A stretch of 12,729 nt of DNA, taken from positions 1-12,729 of the forward strand of contig JAKEEN010000123.1 in the NCBI GenBank assembly GCA_022616575.1, in the 5' to 3' direction. Shown here in pieces: positions 6,711 through 12,729 of the stretch. The first letter of the stretch is position 1. The number at the start of each line of letters is the position of its first letter. This DNA is from Flammeovirgaceae bacterium. Its GTDB lineage: Bacteria > Bacteroidota > Bacteroidia > Cytophagales > Cyclobacteriaceae. Below the pieces are notes generated by a model. The model was not told the DNA's origin. It saw only the letters and a list, made by a program, of their open reading frames with translations, and searched no databases. The position numbers and the translations under genes were made by a program.

Positions 6711-9700
6711 TTAAAATTTAATACCTATCAATAGTACATCATCTGTTTGTTTGTGGTCGCCCCTCCAGCTTTCCCATTCATCATCAAAAATCTTCATGGC
6801 CTCTTCCATAGGCAGGCTATGCGCCCGCTCTATAAGCTCGCGCACTTTCTTAGGTCCTAATTTGCGTCCATCAGCACCGCCAAACTGGTCGGGGTAGCCA
6901 TCTGAGCTAAAGAAAATAGAGTCTCCGGCATCAAGTGTAATCTTGGTATTGGTAAAGTTGGTCTGGTTTTTAAAAATCCCTCCACCGATAGGGAATTTAT
7001 TACCCTTCACTTCATCCATTACACCCTTCTTCATAATGTAAAGCGGGCGGTGAGCACCTGCGTACTCAACTTCCCGGTCTTTCACATTGATCTTACAAAG
7101 ACCTATATCCATACCATCGCGGGTGGTAGGGTCTTCATCATGACGTAGGGTAGAGGTGACGCCCTCATCGAGCAAGTCAAGAATCTTTCCGGGCTCGGTG
7201 ATCTTGCGGCTTCGAACGATATCATTCAATAAGAAGTAACCGATCAAAGAAAGCATCGCGCCTGGCACTCCGTGACCTGTACAATCTACCGCAGCAATAA
7301 AGACCTCATCCTTCAGCGTTACAAACCAGGGGAAGTCACCGCTCACCACATCGCGCGGTTTGTAGAGGATGAATGAGTCAGGGAGTGTACGGGAAATTAC
7401 CCTGTTGTTTGGCAGAATGGCATTTTGAATACGCTTCGAGTAATTGATACTTTCTGTGATCTTCTTGTTCTTGTTCTGAATTTCAAGTTCAATCATCTTC
7501 CGCTCTGTGATGTCGTGCGAAACCACCAGTACTGATTCGAGTTTATTGTTGTCGTCAAATTCAGGAATCGCATTTACCTGCATCACGCGCTGACCCATTT
7601 CAGAAGGTACCTCCATTTCCGCAGAGGCTTTGTCATTGGTGGAGTTTACCTCTTCCACTACTTTCAACCAGCCTTCTACAATGGTTTTGTCGAGTTCGGT
7701 TTCTACCACTTTCTTGTTGAGAAACTCACGCAGGTTTTTGCCGGTATATTGCTCGATAACCGGGTTGATATAGGAGATCGTTCCTTCTTCCAACCGGGTG
7801 ATCAAGTCGAGCGAGTTTTCTGAAAGAGCCTGCATCTTACTGCGCATTCGTTGCTCCTGCTCTGCTCTTCTGCGCTCAGTAATGTCGCGGGCATTGAGAA
7901 TGAAACCATGAATGGCTTTGTTCGACATCAGGTTTGTGCCCGTGGCCTCTATCCAGATGAAACTGCCGTCTTTTGTTTTGTATTCGAATTGCACGGTGGC
8001 GCGTTCATCAGGATGGGCATTCATGCGGTTGAACAAGTCATTAAAGATGTGCCTGTAATCCGGATGTACCTTGTCAATGTCGCTGCGGCCCTGCATATCT
8101 TTCTGTGAATAACCGAGAATCGTTTGAACCGATGGAGAGATATACCGAATGGTTTGATCCTGTTCGTAAATGGTAATGACCTCCGATGCATTTTCAAGGA
8201 GCAACTGCATCCGGCTTTGCGTGCGGTTTACTTCTTCAACCTGGTTGGCAAGTTCGCGGTTGGTGCGCTCGAGTTCTTCCTGGGTGGCTTGCATCTCTTC
8301 AGCATTCTGGCGCAACACTTCCTGCTTTTCTTTCAACTCATTACTCATGGCCTGCGACTCTTCGAGTAATCTGCGTGTGCGCTCATTTACCTTAATGTTG
8401 AAGATGGTGCGCGCTAAAATCAAACTGAGTTCTTTTACAAAGTTGACTTGCGATGAATCGAATTTCTTAAAGCCTGCAAACTCGAGCACGCCATACACTT
8501 CTTCATTGGTAATAAGCGGAACAATAAGCACACACTTAGGCCGTTGGTCGCCCAAAATTCCGGAGGTGATGGTGACGTAATCATCAGGAATTTCCGTGCG
8601 AAGCACAGCATCTTGTTCAGCCGCTGCCTGACCTACCAACCCTTCGGCAAATTTGAATTTCGCCTTTAAATATTTCTTACGACTATAGGCATAGCTGGCG
8701 CGCATCTCGATGATCTTATTTTTCGGGTCATCATCGTTGACTACATAAAATGCTCCCTGTATGGCATTGATCTTGCCGAGGATGAACCGAATCACATCAT
8801 CACCTAATCCTTCAATGGAATCATGGGCGCGAAGAATTTCGCTAATCTCAGCCACACCCCGTACAATCCAGTTGCGCTCGGTGTCTTTTCGTTCATTTTC
8901 AATCAGGTTGTTACGCATTTCAAGAAGCGAAACACCGAGTAAATCGTTATCGCTGGCAGGCTTGAATTCTGTTTGATAGTTACCCTCACCGATTTGCCTG
9001 GCAAACTGCGCATTGTTACGCAATGTTTGCACAAGGTCATCAACGCGTGTTGCCATCTGCCCGTATTCATCATCGCGATGTCTGTCGGCTGAGGCTTCGG
9101 GAAGCACCCCTTGTGCTACCAAACCTAAGGTATTCCGAATGTCAATTAACGGGCGTGTCAATGACTTGGAGAGCACTAAAGAAAGAAGGGTGGTTAGCAA
9201 TAAGACACAAAGTCCGGCAAAAATGAAAATACGAAGTACGCCTGAAGCATCCCCGTTGGCTTCATCTATTTCCATGGTTGCGAGTAAAGCCCAGCCCGGT
9301 CGATTTAATTTTTTCCAGATTTGAATTACATTTTTGCCCCGATAGTCTTCACCGGTTCCTTCACCATCACTCCCTTCAAAAACTATTGTAATATCTCTTA
9401 CAACGGCATCATTGGGATTATATACTTTAAGTGCTGCCTTTGGATCGTTCCTTAGCGGACTTGAATAAATAATTTTTTTAGTGAAGGGGTCTTGTTTTAC
9501 CAGCACCACTTCTCCCGTTTTTCCCAGCGATGAATGGTCTTCAAGAATTTTAAAAGCATCTGTTAAAATTATTTTAGCGAGCACCAATTCACCCGTTGAG
9601 AGAGGGGCGCCCACGAAGAGTACATACTCTTTATCCTTTTTCAGGATGTTGCCGAAGTGAACTCCTTTAGCTGCATGCTCAAACGTAGTTCCATCCGGAT

Positions 9701-10184
9701 CCGGAAGGTTGCCCGAAGCACTTTCATCGGTTGAGGTGCGAATGGCACCCGTAGTAGAGGTAACGTAGAGGTGAGCAAATCCAAATAAATCTCTTTGTGC
9801 GTGGAGGTAATCTTTTACCGGGTCGCTTACTTCAACGGGTTCGGCTGCAACTGTATCAGGGGCAGCTTCTTCACCGGCAGTACCTTCTTCTCCGCCCATG
9901 GAGGCAAATGGATCGAAGTCGGCAGGGGCAGAAGATGCACCTGAGGCACTTTTCAATGTTTCAGATGCCTGCAACACTTGCATCGCAATAGAAATCTTTT
10001 CGAAATAGTTTGAAAAGTACTGAGCGCGTGTATCGGCTGTTACCTTCAGGTTGTTATTTACTTTTTCGCGATTGAGCTTGAGGTTGTGTTCGTAGGTGAA
10101 AAAGCTGATGGCAAAAACCGCCACAATGGAAACAACAAAAATCAGCGTAGTAATTTTAGTGCTTATGTTAAGTCCTTTTCTCAT
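6711..10184 (-). CDS. SiaA-like membrane sensor phosphatase: dCache-like, HAMP, GAF, PAS, PAS, SpoIIE/PP2C
   Basis: A transmembrane sensor of 1157 residues with a C-terminal serine/threonine phosphatase. Order: TM1 11-29; extracytoplasmic sensor about 30-315 resembling a double-Cache fold, interrupted by an Ala/Gly/Glu-rich low-complexity segment (80-120); TM2 318-338; HAMP about 339-392, perhaps a second HAMP-like unit 393-432; GAF 455-600; Glu/Gln-rich coiled coil 600-660; PAS 660-772; PAS 785-895; linker; SpoIIE-type PP2C 935-1157. Metal-site motifs are intact: VSGDF (Asp950), DCTGHGVPGA (Asp967), SSDGYPDQFGG (Asp1095) and QTDDVLL (Asp1148, Asp1149), so activity is expected. The Pro in SGDFPW replaces the usual Tyr. 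P. aeruginosa SiaA is a simpler membrane HAMP-PP2C that dephosphorylates SiaC; adjacency to siaB/siaC-like genes makes SiaC the likely substrate here. The extra GAF and PAS domains imply several signals are integrated. Confidence 0.9.
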   Translation of the reverse strand: MRKGLNISTKITTLIFVVSIVAVFAISFFTYEHNLKLNREKVNNNLKVTADTRAQYFSNYFEKISIAMQVLQASETLKSASGASSAPADFDPFASMGGEEGTAGEEAAPDTVAAEPVEVSDPVKDYLHAQRDLFGFAHLYVTSTTGAIRTSTDESASGNLPDPDGTTFEHAAKGVHFGNILKKDKEYVLFVGAPLSTGELVLAKIILTDAFKILEDHSSLGKTGEVVLVKQDPFTKKIIYSSPLRNDPKAALKVYNPNDAVVRDITIVFEGSDGEGTGEDYRGKNVIQIWKKLNRPGWALLATMEIDEANGDASGVLRIFIFAGLCVLLLTTLLSLVLSKSLTRPLIDIRNTLGLVAQGVLPEASADRHRDDEYGQMATRVDDLVQTLRNNAQFARQIGEGNYQTEFKPASDNDLLGVSLLEMRNNLIENERKDTERNWIVRGVAEISEILRAHDSIEGLGDDVIRFILGKINAIQGAFYVVNDDDPKNKIIEMRASYAYSRKKYLKAKFKFAEGLVGQAAAEQDAVLRTEIPDDYVTITSGILGDQRPKCVLIVPLITNEEVYGVLEFAGFKKFDSSQVNFVKELSLILARTIFNIKVNERTRRLLEESQAMSNELKEKQEVLRQNAEEMQATQEELERTNRELANQVEEVNRTQSRMQLLLENASEVITIYEQDQTIRYISPSVQTILGYSQKDMQGRSDIDKVHPDYRHIFNDLFNRMNAHPDERATVQFEYKTKDGSFIWIEATGTNLMSNKAIHGFILNARDITERRRAEQEQRMRSKMQALSENSLDLITRLEEGTISYINPVIEQYTGKNLREFLNKKVVETELDKTIVEGWLKVVEEVNSTNDKASAEMEVPSEMGQRVMQVNAIPEFDDNNKLESVLVVSHDITERKMIELEIQNKNKKITESINYSKRIQNAILPNNRVISRTLPDSFILYKPRDVVSGDFPWFVTLKDEVFIAAVDCTGHGVPGAMLSLIGYFLLNDIVRSRKITEPGKILDLLDEGVTSTLRHDEDPTTRDGMDIGLCKINVKDREVEYAGAHRPLYIMKKGVMDEVKGNKFPIGGGIFKNQTNFTNTKITLDAGDSIFFSSDGYPDQFGGADGRKLGPKKVRELIERAHSLPMEEAMKIFDDEWESWRGDHKQTDDVLLIGIKF

Positions 10185-10199
10185 GGTTCATCAAAATAA

Positions 10200-10919
10200 T
10201 TAAGCTGCATTCATTTTTTGAGCCATTACCTGGGCACAACTTTCAATGTAGTTGCGTTGCGTTTCATTCAAGGCTGTAAAGGTGGCAACTTCTATAACTC
10301 CCGATGTTTTATTTTCATTTTTAACGGGTGTAAGAAATAAATAACGAGGGGAAGCACTTCCCAGTCCTGAAAGGATTTTTACGTATCCTTCGGGTACATC
10401 ATCAATATAAAGTGATTGACTTTGCATTACGGCTTGCCCGATGAGGCCCTCACCGAAATCAAATTTTACTTCGGCATTTTCTGCCAGGTTTAATGCATAG
10501 CCTGCCTTCAGCTCAACCATCCGCTTTCCGTTTTCTTCGGTGGCCACATAGAGGGCGCCTTGTCCCGCTTCAATATGTTTGCAAATGGTTTGGAGTCCAA
10601 ACTGAAACAGTTCTGTTTCGTTGGTGGCTTTACTGATGGAATTCTTAAAGTCATCGAGCGTAATGGTAGCCGCGCTGGATTGTTCGTTGGCTTTATCCTG
10701 TGCGTACTTGTCAATTACTTTTTCCCGGTATACGATTACTTCCTTCTGAGATTTAATAGTTACGTAGTAAGCAGCCAAACCGATCAACAGGGTTAGTGTG
10801 AGCACCCCATAACCGGAGAGGCTGACGTTATCCTGAAAAAGGGTGTAGTACGTCCATGCTGCTGAAATCAAAAACAGAACTGCCAGTGCGAGCCCAAGGG
10901 TATTTACATTTGTTTTCAT
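10200..10919 (-). CDS. Membrane-anchored GAF-domain protein
   Basis: A protein of 239 residues with two N-terminal membrane helices (about 7-24 and 36-54), a charged helical linker (55-80) and a cytoplasmic GAF domain (about 98-236). No enzymatic output domain is present, so it is probably a signal-binding or docking protein. Its GAF domain is visibly related to that of the SiaA-like protein encoded next: both share a GEGL[IV]GQA-type motif, a [IV]P[DE][DG]YV segment followed by SG, and a VYGV/TSGV strand near the end, along with equal spacing. The start overlaps the cheB-like stop (ATGA, 4 bp), and the stop lies 15 bp before the SiaA-like start, so translation is likely coupled. It may modify or mirror signal sensing by the SiaA-like GAF, for example by heteromeric contact; that is inference. 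Confidence 0.85.
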   Translation of the reverse strand: MKTNVNTLGLALAVLFLISAAWTYYTLFQDNVSLSGYGVLTLTLLIGLAAYYVTIKSQKEVIVYREKVIDKYAQDKANEQSSAATITLDDFKNSISKATNETELFQFGLQTICKHIEAGQGALYVATEENGKRMVELKAGYALNLAENAEVKFDFGEGLIGQAVMQSQSLYIDDVPEGYVKILSGLGSASPRYLFLTPVKNENKTSGVIEVATFTALNETQRNYIESCAQVMAQKMNAA

Positions 10920-11509
10920 CTATACTGCTTATCAAGTTCCTTAAAAAAGTCTACAATTTGGTCAACCTTCATGACATGGTCAATCTCGGTTACGGCCAAT
11001 GCGGCCTTTGGCATGGTTTCAATCATGCACTCGGCCGGGTCCTGCACAATGGTTAGTCCCCCTTTATCATGAATATTCTTCATCCCCAGGGCCCCGTCAC
11101 GGTTGGCACCGGAGAGCAAAATTCCTATTAATTTCTCCTTGTAAACATAAGCACAAGTGCCTAAAGTAATATCGATGGCCGGACGGGAATTATTGACCAT
11201 CTCCTCGGTTGAAAGGGCAAAATAATTCCCCAATTCAATAGACATATGGTAATTGGCGGGAGCCAAGTAAACCCCTCCCTTTTTGATAGCCTCCTTATCA
11301 TACGGTTCAGTCACCTGTACCACGCTTTTTATAGAGAGCGCTTCCACAAAGCCATGGCGCACATGCTTAAGCCTGTGCAGAGCCATGATGATGGGCAGCG
11401 GAAATCCCTTCGGCAGTTGAGAGAGAATTTTAATTACTCCCTGGAAGCTGCCTGCTGACCCTCCAATCACAACGGCTTTATAGCTGTTATTTAGTTTGAT
11501 TGCGCTCAT
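10916..11509 (-). CDS. cheB: CheB-type protein-glutamate methylesterase, no receiver domain
   Basis: A cytosolic protein of 197 residues that is only the CheB catalytic domain. Classical CheB is about 350 residues with an N-terminal receiver; here the protein begins at the catalytic Rossmann-like fold. The triad can be placed at Ser18 (VIGGSAGS), His45 (ALHRLKH) and Asp138 (LLSGANRDGA). YLAPANYHM and the D..GGLTIVQDP segment are also typical. The family demethylates or deamidates Glu/Gln residues on receptor coiled coils. Without a receiver its activity cannot be set by CheA phosphorylation. It lies 17 bp after the cheR-like stop and overlaps the GAF gene, forming an adaptation pair with cheR. 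No chemoreceptor, CheA or CheW gene is in the window, so the substrate is unknown; a protein of this operon is a candidate. Confidence 0.9.
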   Translation of the reverse strand: MSAIKLNNSYKAVVIGGSAGSFQGVIKILSQLPKGFPLPIIMALHRLKHVRHGFVEALSIKSVVQVTEPYDKEAIKKGGVYLAPANYHMSIELGNYFALSTEEMVNNSRPAIDITLGTCAYVYKEKLIGILLSGANRDGALGMKNIHDKGGLTIVQDPAECMIETMPKAALAVTEIDHVMKVDQIVDFFKELDKQYR

Positions 11510-11526
11510 CAGTTACGGGCAACTTC

Positions 11527-12348
11527 TTAATCTTTTATTTTCTTATATATCTTCTCTTCGTTATTGACCACAATAAAGCGGCTGGCATAGTCGCACCAAA
11601 TCAATGACTCTTTAGAGCCGATGCAGAGGTAGCCATATTTAAATAAGCTTTCATGGAATTTCTTAAGTACTTCATTTTGAAGGCTCTGGTTAAAATAGAT
11701 CATCACATTACGGCACAACACGAGGTCAAATTTGTTGAAGACTTCACCCAATACCAGGTCGTGTTTCCGGAAGGTGACGTTCATTAGCAAATCCTTGTTA
11801 AAGACTGCGTAGCCGTTTTCTTCTTTGTAATAATCTTTGAGCGTGGCATTACCCTGGAAGCGGATGTAGTTCTTCTCGTTCAGTTCCATGTTTTTGACGT
11901 GATAGGTAGCTGCACGGGCACGCTCAAGGATGTTAATGTCCAGGTCGGTGGCAAACAGGGTTACATCCTGATGGATACCCATTTCTTTGAGCATGATGGC
12001 CATCGACAATACCTCTTCGCCTGATGAACAGCCGGCATGCCAAATCTTAAAATTCTTATGGTTCAGCAAAATGCTGGGGATGATCTCTTCCCGCATCACG
12101 CGCCAGAAGCTCGGATCGCGGAACATCTCGGTTACGTTTACGGTCAACTCATCCAGAAATTCATAGATGAAATTGGGCGTGTCTGTTAGTTTTTTCAGGA
12201 GCGTATCTACGGTGAGCTTCTTAAGCTCCATAATGCGCAGCATCCTTCGCTTGAAAGATGACATGGCATAATTCCGGAAGTCATAATTATACTTCTGGTA
12301 AACTAATTCCGTAATCCGCTTGAGATCTGCGATGTCTATGTCCTGCAT
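11527..12348 (-). CDS. cheR: CheR-type protein-glutamate methyltransferase
   Basis: A SAM-dependent methyltransferase of 273 residues, about the length of classical CheR (286 in E. coli). The N-terminal all-alpha CheR domain (1-65) has the Arg-rich SFKRRMLRIM helix. The catalytic part has LTVNVTEMFRDP (69-79), the SAM-binding WHAGCSSGEE (103-112), ATDLD (133-137) and FDLVLCRNVMIYF (207-219), all characteristic. It adds methyl groups from SAM to Glu residues on receptor coiled coils. No TPR or other protein-binding domain is fused. It is the first gene of the operon visible here, with no upstream gene for at least 380 bp. In ordinary chemotaxis it would pair with chemoreceptors; here it pairs with a receiver-less CheB and a phosphatase/kinase partner switch. 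Confidence 0.92.
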   Translation of the reverse strand: MQDIDIADLKRITELVYQKYNYDFRNYAMSSFKRRMLRIMELKKLTVDTLLKKLTDTPNFIYEFLDELTVNVTEMFRDPSFWRVMREEIIPSILLNHKNFKIWHAGCSSGEEVLSMAIMLKEMGIHQDVTLFATDLDINILERARAATYHVKNMELNEKNYIRFQGNATLKDYYKEENGYAVFNKDLLMNVTFRKHDLVLGEVFNKFDLVLCRNVMIYFNQSLQNEVLKKFHESLFKYGYLCIGSKESLIWCDYASRFIVVNNEEKIYKKIKD

Positions 12349-12449
12349 GAAGCGGTATTTTTAAACTATAAACACTTGAAGTTAATACAGTCCGCTCCCC
12401 CTCTATGGATTGGTCAGGATGGGCTGGATTTCAACTTTTATTGTAAAAT

Positions 12450-12483
12450 GAAAGATAGTGATTCCTGCCTAATTAGCTTCAAA
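12450..12483 (-). promoter_or_regulatory. Weak candidate promoter for the cheR-sia operon
   Basis: On the minus strand, TTTG (complement of 12480-12483) is followed after 22 bp by TATCTTTC (complement of 12450-12457). It differs from the TAnnTTTG consensus in its last base, and the spacing is one longer than the usual 19-21. It would give a leader of about 95 nt before the ATG at 12348. No better match was found in the gene-free region, but a degenerate element closer to the gene cannot be excluded. Confidence 0.3.
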
Positions 12484-12579
12484 AAGGCATCAAAAAACTG
12501 ATTGTAGGTTAAGTTTTAATCCTACTTCTATGTCAGGTTTTGATTTATTCAGTAATAGCTACTTTTGATAAAGTGTTTA

Positions 12580-12683
12580 GCCTCACCCATCCTCTTTTCT
12601 GCTAACTGATAATTCAGCTTGCCCTCTCCCGCGGAGAGGGTATCTTCGAGTGATGCGAGTTGAAGAACGTTGTTGGGTGAGGC
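12580..12683. repeat. 104-bp inverted-repeat element with nested hairpins
   Basis: Perfect 10-bp inverted repeats lie at 12580-12589 (GCCTCACCCA) and 12674-12683 (TGGGTGAGGC). Inside is a strong hairpin, CCCTCTCC at 12622-12629 with GGAGAGGG at 12633-12640 and a 3-nt loop. There are also a short CTGA-TAAT-TCAG hairpin at 12606-12617 and a weak TCTTC/GAAGA pairing (12643-12666). The combination CCTCACCC ... CCCTCTCC-GGAGAGGG ... GGGTGAGG resembles dispersed palindromic repeats found in many bacterial genomes, so a non-autonomous mobile or REP-like element is the first guess. A structured RNA is an alternative. Confidence 0.6.
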
Positions 12684-12729
12684 CTGCAACATGATCAATT
12701 CTAGCTCTTTTTTTATTGTAACCTGACAA

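Larger units (their letters stand above)
12349..12729. other. Gene-free region upstream of the cheR-like gene
   Basis: I see no convincing coding sequence in these 381 bases. The segment nearest the cheR-like gene is AT-rich and contains a weak promoter candidate. A small hairpin of GTAGG-TTAA paired with TTAA-T-CCTAC lies at 12504-12525, without a T-run. The last part holds a 104-bp inverted-repeat element. The gap is long compared with the short spacers inside the operon, which suggests that the operon promoter lies here. Confidence 0.6.

Noticed and set aside
8170..8580. Open frame of 136 codons on + opposite the SiaA-like gene
   Set aside because: Antisense shadow of the GAF and coiled-coil region; Ser-, Arg- and Leu-rich composition is typical of reverse-strand reading.
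12580..12683. CRISPR array
   Set aside because: The repeats are inverted, not direct and regularly spaced; no spacers are present.

Overview
The window looks like a chromosomal segment from a Bacteroidota bacterium, most likely of the Cytophagales type. The reasons are: a promoter of the Bacteroidota TTTG-N19-TAnnTTTG form upstream of the lipoprotein gene, mostly absent Shine-Dalgarno sites, moderate-to-low GC, and gene families typical of that phylum. These families are a TerB-fused ABCG-like transporter, a SiaB/SiaC pair with a multidomain SpoIIE-type phosphatase, and a stand-alone CheB with CheR. The genus cannot be read from the sequence.

Layout, left to right. A partial isoprenylcysteine/phospholipid-type methyltransferase on + (2-367) converges on an alpha/beta hydrolase on - (393-1043). 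A rho-independent terminator hairpin (1048-1081) sits directly upstream of the hydrolase start. It closes a two-gene minus-strand unit made of a lipoprotein (1538-2437) and a small secreted protein (1102-1527), driven by a consensus promoter at 2460-2490. Next comes a 1040-residue TerB-ABC-transporter fusion (2493-5615). An intergenic space of about 105 bp follows, filled by a palindromic, MITE/REP-like repeat. Then comes a tight minus-strand operon, in transcription order cheR (12348-11527), cheB (11509-10916), membrane GAF protein (10919-10200), SiaA-like sensor phosphatase (10184-6711), siaB-like kinase (6676-6125) and siaC-like phosphoprotein (6084-5722). The right end (12349-12729) has no gene. 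It holds a weak promoter candidate and a second, 104-bp inverted-repeat element.

How the genes may work together. The operon combines a SiaA/SiaB/SiaC-type partner switch with CheR and CheB but without CheA, CheW, a receiver domain, a classical chemoreceptor or a GGDEF enzyme inside the window. In the switch, a membrane PP2C phosphatase and a GHKL-fold kinase set the phosphorylation state of a small SiaC protein on a conserved Thr. In Pseudomonas, SiaC controls the diguanylate cyclase SiaD; here no SiaD is visible, so the output is unknown. The TerB-ABC transporter, next gene downstream, is a candidate effector by position only. CheR and CheB could tune the sensor by reversible methylation, with the Glu/Gln-rich coiled coil of the SiaA-like protein as an inferred target. 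This unit is the part of the window most worth attention.
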